NCBI GenBank assembly: GCA_002688035.1
Contig: NZBU01000002.1
Location: forward strand, 2,122-66,121
Reading direction: 5' to 3'
Length of the DNA stretch: 64,000 bases
From: Candidatus Iainarchaeum sp.
GTDB taxonomy: Archaea; Iainarchaeota; Iainarchaeia; Iainarchaeales; GCA-2688035
Under the pieces are notes generated by a model, which was not told where the DNA came from, did no database searches, and saw nothing but the letters and a program-made list of their open reading frames with translations. Of this stretch, positions 7,796-16,898 are shown piece after piece; the first letter of the stretch is position 1, and each line of letters opens with the position of its first letter. A program made the position numbers and the translations under genes.

Positions 7796-8911
7796 ATGGA
7801 TAAAGTTTTGGTTACAGGTGGAGCAGGATTTATTGGATCATTTATTGTTGACGAGTTAGTGGAGAAAGGTTATGAAGTTAGAATTTTAGACAACTTGGAT
7901 AAGCAAGTGCATCCTACCGGGCAGACCCCTGCTTGGCTTAATGAGAAAGCCGAATTTATGAAAGGAGATGTGCGGAACAAAGAAGATGTTGCAAAAGCAA
8001 TGGAAGGGATAGATGTGCTGTTTCACGAGGCCGCTGCGGTTGGAGTAGGACAGAGCATGTATGAGATTGATTACTATGTTGATGTTAACACCAGGGGAAC
8101 AGGAAATGTTCTCGAGTATTTGGCAAACGAAGAGCACAGTGTAAAGAAAATGATGGTTGCTGCTTCAATGAGCGAGTATGGAGAAGGATTGTATAAATGT
8201 CCTGACTGTGGGCTTGTAGAACCGCCTTTGCGAGAAGAAGAGCAAATGGCAAAGCAAGAGTGGGAACCAAAGTGCCCTAATTGCGGGAAAGAACTCAAAG
8301 CTGTTCCAACACCAGAAACAAAGAATTTGAATTGCAACAGCATTTATGCGCTTACAAAAAAGGACCAAGAAGAAATGGTCTTGATGATTGGAAAAGCCTA
8401 TGGAATAAAAGCGGTTGCACTGCGCTACTTCAATGTTTTTGGGCCAAGGCAGAGCTTGAGCAACCCTTATACCGGTGTTGCAGCAATTTTCATGAGCAGG
8501 ATAAAGAACAACCATGCTCCAATAGTTTATGAGGATGGAATGCAAACAAGAGATTTTATTTCAGTACATGATATTGCAAAAGCAAATGTTTTAGCAATGG
8601 AAAGCAATGCTGCCAACGGAGAAGTATTTAATGTTGGAAGCGGAAACCCGATCTCAATTAAGGGAGTTGGGGAAACAGTTGCAAAACTATGTGGCTCAGA
8701 CTTAATGCCCGAGGTTACAAACAAATTTAGGAAGGGAGATGTAAGACATTGCTATGCTGACATTTCAAAGATTAAGAACAAACTTGGTTTTGGGCCAAGT
8801 CTTTCATTCGAAGATGGTATGAGCGAGATAATCGAATGGAGCAATACTGTTAAGGCTGAGGACAAGTTTGAGCAAGCAACATCTGAGCTAAAGAAAAAAG
8901 GCCTGATCTGA
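7796..8911 (+). CDS. NAD-dependent sugar epimerase with zinc-ribbon insert (dTDP-rhamnose 4-epimerase-like)
   Basis: A 371-residue extended SDR with TGGAGFIGSFI at the N terminus, and SIYALTKKDQEE carrying the Tyr-x3-Lys pair. Between the Ser region (ASMSEYGEG) and the Tyr there is a Cys-rich insert, KCPDCG ... KCPNCG, that looks like a four-Cys zinc ribbon. WbiB-type dTDP-L-rhamnose 4-epimerases carry such an insert, and with RmlA and RmlB at 15-17 kb a dTDP-deoxysugar substrate is reasonable. Start ATG 7796 is set by GGAGG (7782-7786) and lies one base after the previous stop. RmlC and RmlD were not found. Confidence 0.85.
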   Translation: MDKVLVTGGAGFIGSFIVDELVEKGYEVRILDNLDKQVHPTGQTPAWLNEKAEFMKGDVRNKEDVAKAMEGIDVLFHEAAAVGVGQSMYEIDYYVDVNTRGTGNVLEYLANEEHSVKKMMVAASMSEYGEGLYKCPDCGLVEPPLREEEQMAKQEWEPKCPNCGKELKAVPTPETKNLNCNSIYALTKKDQEEMVLMIGKAYGIKAVALRYFNVFGPRQSLSNPYTGVAAIFMSRIKNNHAPIVYEDGMQTRDFISVHDIAKANVLAMESNAANGEVFNVGSGNPISIKGVGETVAKLCGSDLMPEVTNKFRKGDVRHCYADISKIKNKLGFGPSLSFEDGMSEIIEWSNTVKAEDKFEQATSELKKKGLI

Positions 8912-8916
8912 TTTGC

Positions 8917-10029
8917 ATGAAAATCTTTTACATTACCTCTGTGCTAGGAGATAGTGGAGGAAGCGAGATTTACACTCGTGACCTTATACTCGAACTAATT
9001 AAGCGCGGGCATGAGGTAATGGTTTGCACTACAATTCCTTACGAGGTCAAGGGAGCCAAAATGATTTACTTGCCGAGGTTCGGGCACCATGGAATGTGGA
9101 AGTTTGAAGCTCCATTGTTTTATGGAAGGGCACTTAAGGCTGCTCGAGAATTCAAACCCGATATTATACAGAGCCATAGTAACAGCATGATGGGAATTAT
9201 TGGGCACATGCTCAAAAAGAAGCTGGGAATTCCACACATGCTTTTGATTGAGCTAATTAGTTCACAGAACGTTAACTTGCACACCAAGTTCATTCATTTT
9301 ACCGAGAAATTTTTCTTGCCGAAGCTAAATTATGACAAGCTAGTTGTTTGGACAGAGCAAATGAAGCAAAAGTTTTTACTGCCCTGGGGCGTTCCTGAGA
9401 AAAAAGTTGAAGTAATGCCAGCAGCATTAAACCTTTCAAACTACCCTTTGGATTCAAGTGGAGAAAGTGTGAGAAAAAAGTTTGGAAACAATCTAATTAC
9501 TTCTATCAAAACACTTTGGGGAACCAATGTAAAGGGCTTAGAGTATGTTGTGCGGGCAATGAAGATTGTGAAGGAAAAACATCCTGATTGGAAGTATGTT
9601 ATTTTTGGAGATGGAACAGAGAGACCTATTCTCGACAAGCTTGTTGATGAGTTGGGTTTGCAGGAGAATGTTATAATGGCGGGTGAAATAGCTCCTGATA
9701 AGTGCAAGGCGGTTTGGGCGACAACAGATATCGCACCGCACAGTTACGTTTACGAGTTCTCAACCTCAATCTCACTGCTAGAATATATGGCAATGGGTAA
9801 AGCTTGTGTTGTAACCGACATTGGAAATGTAAAGAACTTTGTGGGTGAGGCGGGAGTTGTTGTAAAGCCCTATGATGAGAAAGCAATGGCTGCAGGAATA
9901 ATAAAACTCATTGAAAATCCAACGCTTAGAAAAGAGATTGGTAGAAAGGCAAGAAAGAGAGTTGAGGACAAGTACAGCATTAAAGCAAGCGTTAACCAGC
10001 TTGAGAAAATTTACGCAGACCTAAAATAA
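8917..10029 (+). CDS. Family 4 glycosyltransferase
   Basis: A 370-residue retaining GT-B enzyme. The N-terminal half has GGSEIYTRDLILELIKRGHEV (acceptor-side loop), and the C-terminal half has a donor site with STSISLLEYMAMGKACVVTD (the E-x7-E motif region). No signal peptide or membrane span, so it acts at the cytoplasmic face. It follows the two sugar epimerases five bases behind the second, and may use the sugar they make. The end is two bases from the convergent radical SAM gene. Specificity cannot be read from sequence. Confidence 0.87.
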   Translation: MKIFYITSVLGDSGGSEIYTRDLILELIKRGHEVMVCTTIPYEVKGAKMIYLPRFGHHGMWKFEAPLFYGRALKAAREFKPDIIQSHSNSMMGIIGHMLKKKLGIPHMLLIELISSQNVNLHTKFIHFTEKFFLPKLNYDKLVVWTEQMKQKFLLPWGVPEKKVEVMPAALNLSNYPLDSSGESVRKKFGNNLITSIKTLWGTNVKGLEYVVRAMKIVKEKHPDWKYVIFGDGTERPILDKLVDELGLQENVIMAGEIAPDKCKAVWATTDIAPHSYVYEFSTSISLLEYMAMGKACVVTDIGNVKNFVGEAGVVVKPYDEKAMAAGIIKLIENPTLRKEIGRKARKRVEDKYSIKASVNQLEKIYADLK

Positions 10030-10031
10030 TT

Positions 10032-11561
10032 CTATTCGTGATCTGTTGCTGTTTTTCCAGTTAGACGCATTCTAAGATTAGTGAGAGCGCGATAAAGCTT
10101 GTAGTCTAACGGGAAACCGAAAAAGTGATACTTCCACCTAAGCATAGCAGTGTAGTGGAATATTATGTGCAAGGGAATCATATACTTTGAATGTCTTTGC
10201 AAATAGCCATCTCTAGCATAAGGGAAAATGAAATAAAGCAGCATTTTGATTCTTTCCTTTCGCTCATCGCTAAACCAAGGGATTGTGTGTAGTCTTCCCC
10301 AATCCTCAAGATCTTTAGGTGGCTTAAAACCAATCTCGCAGGCAAAATCATACAACTGATTCCCCGGGTAAGGATAGTATGCGCATACCCTTATTTCCTC
10401 ATAGTCTTTGTGTTTTCCATAACAACGATCTAGTGCAACAAGCATTGCCTCCCATTCCTCGTCAAGACATGTCTCTATTTGTTCTTGAGTTGCTCCCTTG
10501 AAGTTCTTGGTTGGAATTCCAAGCAACCAATTTGAAACAACAGGGAGCTTGTATTGCCTGGCTTTTTCAATAAAGTTCACAATTTCGTCAACATTAAGCT
10601 GCTTGTTGATATAGTCAAGAGTGCTTTGTAATCCTGATTCGGCTCCAATCTCTATATCGGTGCAGCCACTTTTCTTTATCAGTTTCCAGGTGTCATCGTT
10701 AAAAGAAAGGAATCTTCTTACTCTTCCATTTGCCTTGCTCCACTTAAGTGGCAGTTTTAATGCAATAAGTCTTTTACAGAAATCATTTACTTTTTTCTCG
10801 TTAACCATGAAGTTGTCATCACAGACAAGAATCATTTCAACTCCTTTTTCTGCAAAGAATTTCCAATCATTCAAAATCTTGTCATTAGAAATGGCTGACC
10901 AGCGCTGTTTGAAGATTGTTGCATTGGAACAGAATGTACAAGCAAATGGACAGCCCTGACTTGCAACATAGCTTACTGCTCTCATCCCATCATAATCGGT
11001 TATATAGTCCTCAAAATTTATGAGATCAAACGGCATTGGAGGAAAGTTGTTAACATCCTCAAACTCACGCGGCGGGTTGTGAACTATTTTGCCATTTTTG
11101 TCCCTAAAAGATATTCCAGGGAGACCGCGAAGTGTTTTCTTTTCTGCAAGTGCATCAACAACCTCAGAAAAAGCTCTTTCACCCTGACCTTTTACAACAA
11201 TGTCGGCATAACCGCTTTCGAGAGTATCCTGTGGAAAGAGGCTTGTGTGCCAGCCACCCCAAACAACTGGAACATTTGGTGAGACTTTTCGGATTCTCTT
11301 TACAATATCGACTGCTTCAAGAATTGGATAACCTGTAATAATGCCTGCGGCAACACAAACCGCGTCCTTGGATTCTTCTACAATCTCTGCTTTATAGTCT
11401 CTGTCAGGGCCTGCTGAAATTAGTTTGATATCATATTTTTTTCGATCAATCATTGACGCTAACTTCAAAAGTCCCAAGGGAAGGCTGTTGTCATAGGTGT
11501 GTTTTCTTGGTTTTGGTAAAAACAGAACAACCTTTTGTTTTGACACACCCATCTTCTCCAA
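10032..11561 (-). CDS. B12-binding-domain radical SAM protein (paralogue A)
   Basis: A 509-residue protein. The N-terminal Rossmann-like cobalamin-type domain (about 1-165) has VVWGGWHTSLFP and GQGERAF, but no D-x-H-x2-G base-off histidine motif. The radical SAM domain follows, with the [4Fe-4S] cysteines C204-x3-C208-x2-C211. The C-terminal tail is shared with two paralogues (11567-13087 and 21394-22905): FPYARDGYLQRH and RWKYHFFGFPLDYK. Members of this class do C-methylation and other difficult C-C chemistry on sugars, lipids and antibiotics. The substrate here is probably a glycan or its lipid carrier. It lies five bases after its upstream paralogue in one minus-strand operon. Confidence 0.88.
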   Translation of the reverse strand: MEKMGVSKQKVVLFLPKPRKHTYDNSLPLGLLKLASMIDRKKYDIKLISAGPDRDYKAEIVEESKDAVCVAAGIITGYPILEAVDIVKRIRKVSPNVPVVWGGWHTSLFPQDTLESGYADIVVKGQGERAFSEVVDALAEKKTLRGLPGISFRDKNGKIVHNPPREFEDVNNFPPMPFDLINFEDYITDYDGMRAVSYVASQGCPFACTFCSNATIFKQRWSAISNDKILNDWKFFAEKGVEMILVCDDNFMVNEKKVNDFCKRLIALKLPLKWSKANGRVRRFLSFNDDTWKLIKKSGCTDIEIGAESGLQSTLDYINKQLNVDEIVNFIEKARQYKLPVVSNWLLGIPTKNFKGATQEQIETCLDEEWEAMLVALDRCYGKHKDYEEIRVCAYYPYPGNQLYDFACEIGFKPPKDLEDWGRLHTIPWFSDERKERIKMLLYFIFPYARDGYLQRHSKYMIPLHIIFHYTAMLRWKYHFFGFPLDYKLYRALTNLRMRLTGKTATDHE

Positions 11562-11566
11562 AAATT

Positions 11567-13087
11567 TTAACTATGATCTGTCGCACTCACACCTGTTATC
11601 TTTGTTCTAAGTCCAGTGTAGAACTTATACATCTTGTACTCTATTGGGAAGTCGAAGAATCTGTGCTTCCATCTCCACTGTGCACTCTTATGGAATAGTT
11701 TCTGTAACCATTTAAACCTTTTTATGTGCCTCTCCTGGTAACTATCTCGTGCGTAAGGGAACAAGAAGTACATTAGCATGTCAAGTTGTGTTCGCATCCG
11801 GTTTGAAATCCAGTTTGCAGGCTTGATTTTTCCCCACTCTTCAAGAGTTTTAGGAGGATCAAAGCCCAGTTCGAGAGAAAGTGCGTACAAAGGATTTCCA
11901 GGGTAGGGATCATAAGCAAAGAACCTGATTTCATCATAGTCCTTTGTTTTACCATAGCATTTGTCAAGTAAGTCAAACATTGAGTTCAACTGTCTATCCC
12001 ACTCTGCTTCCCACTCTCGTTGGGTTGCACCCACCATCTTTGGTGTGGGTAGTCCAAGTATTCCTTCGGGAGTTGCTCTTATACCCATCTCCCTTGCCTT
12101 TTCCACAAACTGCCTGGTTTCATCAACCTTAAGCTGCTTGTTTATGAAATCCAATAGTTCTTGGTCTCCGGATTCTACACCCATTTGAATATCGTACAAA
12201 CCACTTTTCTTTATTAGTCTCCAAGTGTCATCACTGAAGCGCAGCATCTGCCGAACTCTTGCTTGTGCTCTGCCCCATCTGAGTGGCCATTTTTTTGCAA
12301 TAAGTTTTTTGCAAAAGTCCCTTATTCTCTCTTCGCCAATGAAAAAGTTGTCATCAGTAATAATCATGAACTCGATATTGTGCTCTTTTACAAAGAACTC
12401 CCAGTCCTTTAGGATTCTATCATTTGAAAGAGCGCTCCACCTTTGCTTGAAAACCATGGGCTCTGCACAATACTTGCAGGCAAATGGACAACCCTGTGTT
12501 GTAACATAGGACATTGCCCTCAAACCATCAAAGTTGTCAACATAGTCCTCGACATTAATCAAGTCATAAGGGAGTGGTGGAAAATTATCAAGGTTTTCAA
12601 ATGGCCTGTCGCCATTCATAGTTATTTTTCCGCTCTTGTCCTTGAAGCCAATCCCGAGTAGTCCTTTCAAACTCTCTTTTTTTACAAGTCGCTCTGCAAG
12701 CTCTACAAAAGTTCTTTCCCCTTGAGCAATTACAACAATGTCAGCGTGCTCGCTCTCAAGAGTTTGTTTTGGGAGAATGCTGCAGTGCCAACCACCCCAA
12801 ATAATTGGAATGTCAGGGTTAACTTTTCTCACGCGTTTTATTACTGAGATAGCGTCAATTATATCATAACCAGTCAAAGCGCGAACAGCAAAGCAAAGAG
12901 CGTCCTTACACTCCTCTTCAATCTCTTTCACATAATCGTACTTTGGAGTAGCCGAAATGATTTTTGGGTCAAAGCGCTTCCTATCAAGCATTGAAGCAAT
13001 CTTTAGCATTGCATAAGGCATACCAGAGCTAAAAGTGTGCTTTCTTGGCTTTGGAGAATAAAGAATTATCTTGTGCTTTTCACCCAT
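11567..13087 (-). CDS. B12-binding-domain radical SAM protein (paralogue B)
   Basis: A 506-residue close paralogue of the downstream gene. Same opening (SPKPRKHTF), IIWGGWHCSILP in the cobalamin-type domain, iron-sulfur cysteines C200-x3-C204-x2-C207, and the C-terminal FPYARDSYQERH ... RWKHRFFDFPIEYK. It is the first gene of the pair, so tandem duplication is likely. The promoter is an ATTTAAATA-like box at 13141-13150, about 55 bases upstream, in the divergent region shared with the GT2 gene at 13228. The product is expected to be a glycan- or lipid-modifying SAM radical enzyme. The exact reaction is unknown. Confidence 0.88.
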   Translation of the reverse strand: MGEKHKIILYSPKPRKHTFSSGMPYAMLKIASMLDRKRFDPKIISATPKYDYVKEIEEECKDALCFAVRALTGYDIIDAISVIKRVRKVNPDIPIIWGGWHCSILPKQTLESEHADIVVIAQGERTFVELAERLVKKESLKGLLGIGFKDKSGKITMNGDRPFENLDNFPPLPYDLINVEDYVDNFDGLRAMSYVTTQGCPFACKYCAEPMVFKQRWSALSNDRILKDWEFFVKEHNIEFMIITDDNFFIGEERIRDFCKKLIAKKWPLRWGRAQARVRQMLRFSDDTWRLIKKSGLYDIQMGVESGDQELLDFINKQLKVDETRQFVEKAREMGIRATPEGILGLPTPKMVGATQREWEAEWDRQLNSMFDLLDKCYGKTKDYDEIRFFAYDPYPGNPLYALSLELGFDPPKTLEEWGKIKPANWISNRMRTQLDMLMYFLFPYARDSYQERHIKRFKWLQKLFHKSAQWRWKHRFFDFPIEYKMYKFYTGLRTKITGVSATDHS

Positions 13088-13167
13088 CTTTTCAAACAGC
13101 TCCGCGTAGCTCTGAAGTAATAGAAGAATAATAGGAAAAGATATTTAAATGGAGTTTTGTTTCGAGA

Positions 13168-13190
13168 TTTGTACCAGCCCTATTTTAAAT
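13168..13190 (+). promoter_or_regulatory. WTTGYACCA element plus TATA box in a divergent promoter
   Basis: TTTGTACCA (13168-13176) is followed after four bases by TATTTTAAAT (13181-13190), leading to the GT2 start at 13228. The same element lies about 18 bases upstream of the minus-strand TATA of the radical SAM pair, so one site could serve both directions. Confidence 0.55.
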
Positions 13191-13227
13191 TTTTAACCAG
13201 AAAGTAATCATAAAGAGAGCGATTAAC

Positions 13228-14118
13228 ATGGTTTTCTCATTTCCAAAAATCAGCATTGTTGTAGCAACCTATGGAAACAAAGGAGTCTTAGAGCGAGCGC
13301 TCAAAGGAATGCTGCAAGTAAATTACCCAAATGAATTTGAGATTATTGTAGTTGATGATGGAAGCAGAGACGGCACACCCCAAATGATGGAAAAGGTTTT
13401 TGGAAAAGAAAAGAAAATTAAGTTTATTGGACTTGGGAAAAACCAGGGTGTTTGCAGGGCAAGAAATAGAGGAATTGCAGAAGCAAAATTCCCTATTGTA
13501 GTTAACATGGACCATGATTGTATTCCGGAGAAAAGGTGGTTGAAGGAATTAATCAAGCCATTCGAGAACAAGCGAGTCGGAGTAGTAAGTAGTTTTGGAG
13601 ACTTTGGCGGCACATCAACGGCCTTCCGGAAAAAACTTATTGAAAAGGTCGGTGGCTATGACGAGCGCTACCGCTATTACAGAGAGGATACTGATCTAAC
13701 TTTCGGGGTAATGGATCTTGGTTATGAGTATGTTCACTTACCTGAACCAATGTACATTCATGATCATGAAGAGGTCACTCCAAAGGGAACAGTTGCATTA
13801 CTCAAATACTTTTGGAAGCGCTTGAACTATCACCAGAATGACGCACTCTTGTTCAAAAAACATAGGAAGCTAGCCACAAAATTCTTGGATGTGAAAGCAG
13901 GGTTCCTTGTAAACCCAAAGAACGATTTTTCAGTTGTAACAGGAACTTGGATGGAGCCATACGAACTTGTACTGAGCTCCCCAAGAGGAATGCGTTTTGT
14001 GGAAAACGAAACACCTTTACACGCCGTGCTGATAATTTCGGCGGGAATAATTTACACTATTGCCATAAAGTTGTTCAGACTTATTGGCAGCATTAGATTT
14101 GGAACACTGCTCCTCTAA
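13228..14118 (+). CDS. Family 2 glycosyltransferase with C-terminal membrane segment
   Basis: A 296-residue GT-A enzyme: SIVVATYGNKGVLERAL, VVDDGSRDGT, then the metal-binding MDHDCIP (D-x-D) and YREDTDLTFGVMDLGY (catalytic acidic region). Residues about 265-290 form a hydrophobic segment (VLIISAGIIYTIAIKLF) that may tether it to the membrane. It heads a plus-strand unit behind a WTTGYACCA promoter, with the CDP-glucose-dehydratase-like SDR next. It likely adds a sugar to the lipid-linked chain. The donor is unknown. Confidence 0.86.
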   Translation: MVFSFPKISIVVATYGNKGVLERALKGMLQVNYPNEFEIIVVDDGSRDGTPQMMEKVFGKEKKIKFIGLGKNQGVCRARNRGIAEAKFPIVVNMDHDCIPEKRWLKELIKPFENKRVGVVSSFGDFGGTSTAFRKKLIEKVGGYDERYRYYREDTDLTFGVMDLGYEYVHLPEPMYIHDHEEVTPKGTVALLKYFWKRLNYHQNDALLFKKHRKLATKFLDVKAGFLVNPKNDFSVVTGTWMEPYELVLSSPRGMRFVENETPLHAVLIISAGIIYTIAIKLFRLIGSIRFGTLLL

Positions 14119-14152
14119 TGCTTTAAAAGACATTTCTATCAGGATTGTTACT

Positions 14153-15100
14153 ATGAGTGCATTAGAAAACAAAAGAGTGCTTGTTACCGGCGCAAACGGA
14201 TTTATTGGAGCATGGCTCTGCCATAGACTTGTGGAGCAGAATACAGAAGTGATTGCACTCATACATGATGACAAGGGCCTGCTTGATTTGCATGGAATAA
14301 AAGACAAGGTAACCTGTGTTAGCGGAGATGTAGAGTCAACAGAAGAAATGGGAAAAATCTTCAAAGAACATAAACCTGAATTGTGCTACCACTTGGCTGC
14401 AAAGAGTTCTACTCGAGACGCAGCAAAAGATTTACACTCAACATTCAAAACAAATGTTCTTGGAACAGTAAACATTCTTGGACAAGTAAAGGATTATGGT
14501 TGCGCAGTAGTATTTGTTTCCACCGTGAAAACTTATGGCGGTTTTACAGACAAGTGTTTTGACGAAGAGCAAAAGTTGGGTGGGACTAGCGCTTATGCTT
14601 CAAGCAAAATTGCTGCAGAAGCAGTGTGTAGAATGTTTGCCAAAAACTTTGATTTGAGCGTTTCAATTTCAAGACCTGGAAATGTTTTTGGAGGATATGA
14701 TGATAATTACTCCAGATTGATTCCTGGTGCGATAAAAAACATTTTCGAGGACAATCCTCCAATAATCAAGGGCGCAGGCGAAAGCAAAATAGACCTTGTT
14801 TACATTGAAGACGTTGTCGACGGTTTAATCCTATTAGGCGAGAAAACTATTTCAAAAAGAATGAATGCTGATGCATACAACTTTGGTTCAGGTGAAAGCC
14901 ACTCGGTAAAAGAAGCAATCGAAATGGTTGCAAAAGCCGTTGGAAAGGATATGGAACCAGAATTCGCAGGCGAGGAAAACGTCTGTACTGAGTGTTTGTG
15001 CATTGAAAAGGCCGAAAAAGACCTTGGTTGGAAGCCAAAACACAGTTTGAAGCAGGGTTTGGAGAAAACCGTTGCAGATTTCGAAAAAGCCCTCAAATAA
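14153..15100 (+). CDS. CDP-glucose 4,6-dehydratase-like SDR
   Basis: A 315-residue extended SDR with VTGANGFIGAWLCHRL (NAD site) and SAYASSKIAAEA (Tyr-x3-Lys). The segment RPGNVFGGYDDNYSRLIPGA resembles the R-x-GNV-x-GG-x-D-x4-RLIP block of CDP-glucose 4,6-dehydratases (RfbG), which is the basis for the call. GDP-mannose dehydratases or 4-epimerases are the alternative. Start ATG 14153 is chosen because GCTTTAAAAG (14120-14129) lies about 24 bases upstream, giving a leaderless transcript. A longer frame would overlap the preceding GT2. With the CDP-paratose-epimerase-like gene at 6.8 kb it hints at a CDP-deoxyhexose branch. Confidence 0.72.
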   Translation: MSALENKRVLVTGANGFIGAWLCHRLVEQNTEVIALIHDDKGLLDLHGIKDKVTCVSGDVESTEEMGKIFKEHKPELCYHLAAKSSTRDAAKDLHSTFKTNVLGTVNILGQVKDYGCAVVFVSTVKTYGGFTDKCFDEEQKLGGTSAYASSKIAAEAVCRMFAKNFDLSVSISRPGNVFGGYDDNYSRLIPGAIKNIFEDNPPIIKGAGESKIDLVYIEDVVDGLILLGEKTISKRMNADAYNFGSGESHSVKEAIEMVAKAVGKDMEPEFAGEENVCTECLCIEKAEKDLGWKPKHSLKQGLEKTVADFEKALK

Positions 15101-15111
15101 GGGCTTCGATT

Positions 15112-15135
15112 ATTGCACCAAATCCTATATATAAA
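15112..15135 (+). promoter_or_regulatory. WTTGYACCA element plus strong TATA box of the rml unit
   Basis: ATTGCACCA (15112-15120) and TATATATAAA (15126-15135) form the clearest copy of the shared promoter. A GGTGGG ribosome site (15176-15181) precedes the ATG at 15188. Spacing between element and TATA is the same as at 22975 and 44948. Confidence 0.65.
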
Positions 15136-15187
15136 TTTTTTGAACTAAATCATTAGATTCCAAAGGAGCTATAGTGGTGGGAACTAA

Positions 15188-16147
15188 ATGAAGATTCTAA
15201 TAACAGGTGGAGCAGGATTTATCGGCTCAAACTATGTTCGAATGCACTTAGAGCAAAATCCTAGCGACCAAATTGTAAACCTGGATAAACTAACTTACGC
15301 AGGCAGAAAAGAAAGCCTAGTGGACATTGAAGGGAATGAGAATTACGAGTTTATTCAAGGCGACATTTGTGACGCAGAAGCTGTTGAAAAAGCAATGAAG
15401 GACTGTGACACAGTAATCAACTTTGCAGCTGAGAGTCATGTTGATCGCTCCCTGGAAGACAGCAGGCATTTTGCAGAGAGCAACTTTTTTGGAGTAAGAG
15501 TGCTGTGCGAGCAAGCAAAAAAACAGGGCATTGAAAAGTTTGTGCAAATTTCTACAGACGAAGTCTATGGGCAAATAAAAGAAGGAAGTTTTACAGAACA
15601 AAGTGTTGCTCGCCCAAGAAACCCTTACAGCGCAGCAAAAGCTGCCGGGGAACTACTTGCAATGTCATACTTTGAAACATTTGAACTCCCAGTAGTTGTA
15701 ACAAGAAGCAGCAACAACTATGGACCATACCAGTTCCCGGAAAAAGTGATGCCTCTTTTCATCACCAACTTAATGCAGGGCAAAAAGGTTCCACTGTACG
15801 GAGAAGGTTTGCAAATTAGAGACTGGCTTTATGTTGGAGACAACTGTGAGGGAATAAAAACAGTTTTTGAAAAAGGAAAACTTGGGGAAATTTATAATAT
15901 TGGCGGAGGCAATGAGATTAGAAACATTGACCTCACCAAAATGATCTTAGAAGCAATGGATAAGGGAGAAGAAATGATTGAAAAGGTCCCAGATAGAATT
16001 GGACACGATTTTAGATACAGCCTTGACTGCAGCAAAATCGAGAAAGAACTTGGCTGGAAACCAAAGAAAAGCTTTGAGGAAGGACTAAAAGAAACAGTCG
16101 ACTGGTATAAGAACAATGAACAATGGTGGAAGCCGTTGGTTAAATGA
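15188..16147 (+). CDS. rmlB: dTDP-glucose 4,6-dehydratase
   Basis: A 319-residue SDR with the RmlB block order: TGGAGFIGSNYVRM, DKLTYAGRKESL, FAAESHVDRSLED, ISTDEVYG, and NPYSAAKAAGELLA with the Tyr-x3-Lys pair. RSSNNYGPYQFPEKVMPLF and GGGNEIRNIDLTK follow. It turns dTDP-glucose into dTDP-4-keto-6-deoxyglucose. It is first gene of a tight seven-gene unit with RmlA, a methyltransferase, a radical SAM protein and two glycosyltransferases. RmlC/RmlD are absent from the window, so the end sugar may not be rhamnose. Confidence 0.93.
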   Translation: MKILITGGAGFIGSNYVRMHLEQNPSDQIVNLDKLTYAGRKESLVDIEGNENYEFIQGDICDAEAVEKAMKDCDTVINFAAESHVDRSLEDSRHFAESNFFGVRVLCEQAKKQGIEKFVQISTDEVYGQIKEGSFTEQSVARPRNPYSAAKAAGELLAMSYFETFELPVVVTRSSNNYGPYQFPEKVMPLFITNLMQGKKVPLYGEGLQIRDWLYVGDNCEGIKTVFEKGKLGEIYNIGGGNEIRNIDLTKMILEAMDKGEEMIEKVPDRIGHDFRYSLDCSKIEKELGWKPKKSFEEGLKETVDWYKNNEQWWKPLVK

Positions 16148-16163
16148 AAGAGGAGATGGTTTA

Positions 16164-16898
16164 ATGGTTTTAAGAGGAGTCATTTTAGCTGGAGGAACAG
16201 GAAGCAGATTATTGCCGCTTACAAAGGCAACTAACAAACACTTGCTCCCAATTTACAACAAGCCAATGATTTATTACCCAATAGAAATGCTAAAGTCAGC
16301 TGGGATAAAAGATATTCTGATTATTACCGGAACATATCATGCGGGAGATATTTTCTCACACCTTGGTTCTGGAAAAGACTTTGGAGTAAAGTTTACTTAC
16401 AGAGTACAAGATGAGGCTGGCGGAATTCCAAGCGCAATCGTACTCGCAGAAGACTTTGTTGGAGACGACAAGTTCATTTCAATTAACGGAGACAACATTA
16501 TTTTCGAAAGCTTGAAAGGCTTTGCAGAAGAGTTTGAGAAAAACTCGCACGAAATGCAGATTTTACTTTACAAGGGAACAGAAGACGAGGCAAAGAAATC
16601 TGGAGTTGCTGTTTGCGATGGAAACGTTGTAAAAGAAGTTGTTGAAAAGCCTCCGCAGCCACCATCAAACAACATTATTATTGGAGTTTATTTCCTGAGC
16701 CCAAGCTGCTTTGAAGTAATAAGAAATGTGAAGCCATCAAAGCGCGGGGAAACAGAAATTACTGATGTGCAAAGACACTACTTGGAGAAAGACTCTCTTA
16801 GAGCAGAATTTCTCAAAGACAAATGGTTGGATGCAGGAGACTTTGATGACTTGCTGCACGCAAACAACGAAACCAAGAAGTTGGAGGGCCAAAAGTGA
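16164..16898 (+). CDS. rmlA: Glucose-1-phosphate thymidylyltransferase (RmlA family)
   Basis: A 244-residue nucleotidyltransferase. GVILAGGTGSRLLPLTKATNKHLLP is the pyrophosphorylase signature, split here as GVILAGGTGSRLLPLT then KATNKHLLP. YNKPMIYYPIEMLKSAGI, VQDEAGGIPSAI, INGDNIIF and KWLDAGDFDDLL are RmlA landmarks. It makes dTDP-glucose for RmlB just upstream. It is shorter than bacterial RmlA (about 290) and lacks the C-terminal helices. Start ATG 16164 has AGGAG nine to thirteen bases upstream. Its stop overlaps the next GTG start by GTGA. Confidence 0.9.
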   Translation: MVLRGVILAGGTGSRLLPLTKATNKHLLPIYNKPMIYYPIEMLKSAGIKDILIITGTYHAGDIFSHLGSGKDFGVKFTYRVQDEAGGIPSAIVLAEDFVGDDKFISINGDNIIFESLKGFAEEFEKNSHEMQILLYKGTEDEAKKSGVAVCDGNVVKEVVEKPPQPPSNNIIIGVYFLSPSCFEVIRNVKPSKRGETEITDVQRHYLEKDSLRAEFLKDKWLDAGDFDDLLHANNETKKLEGQK

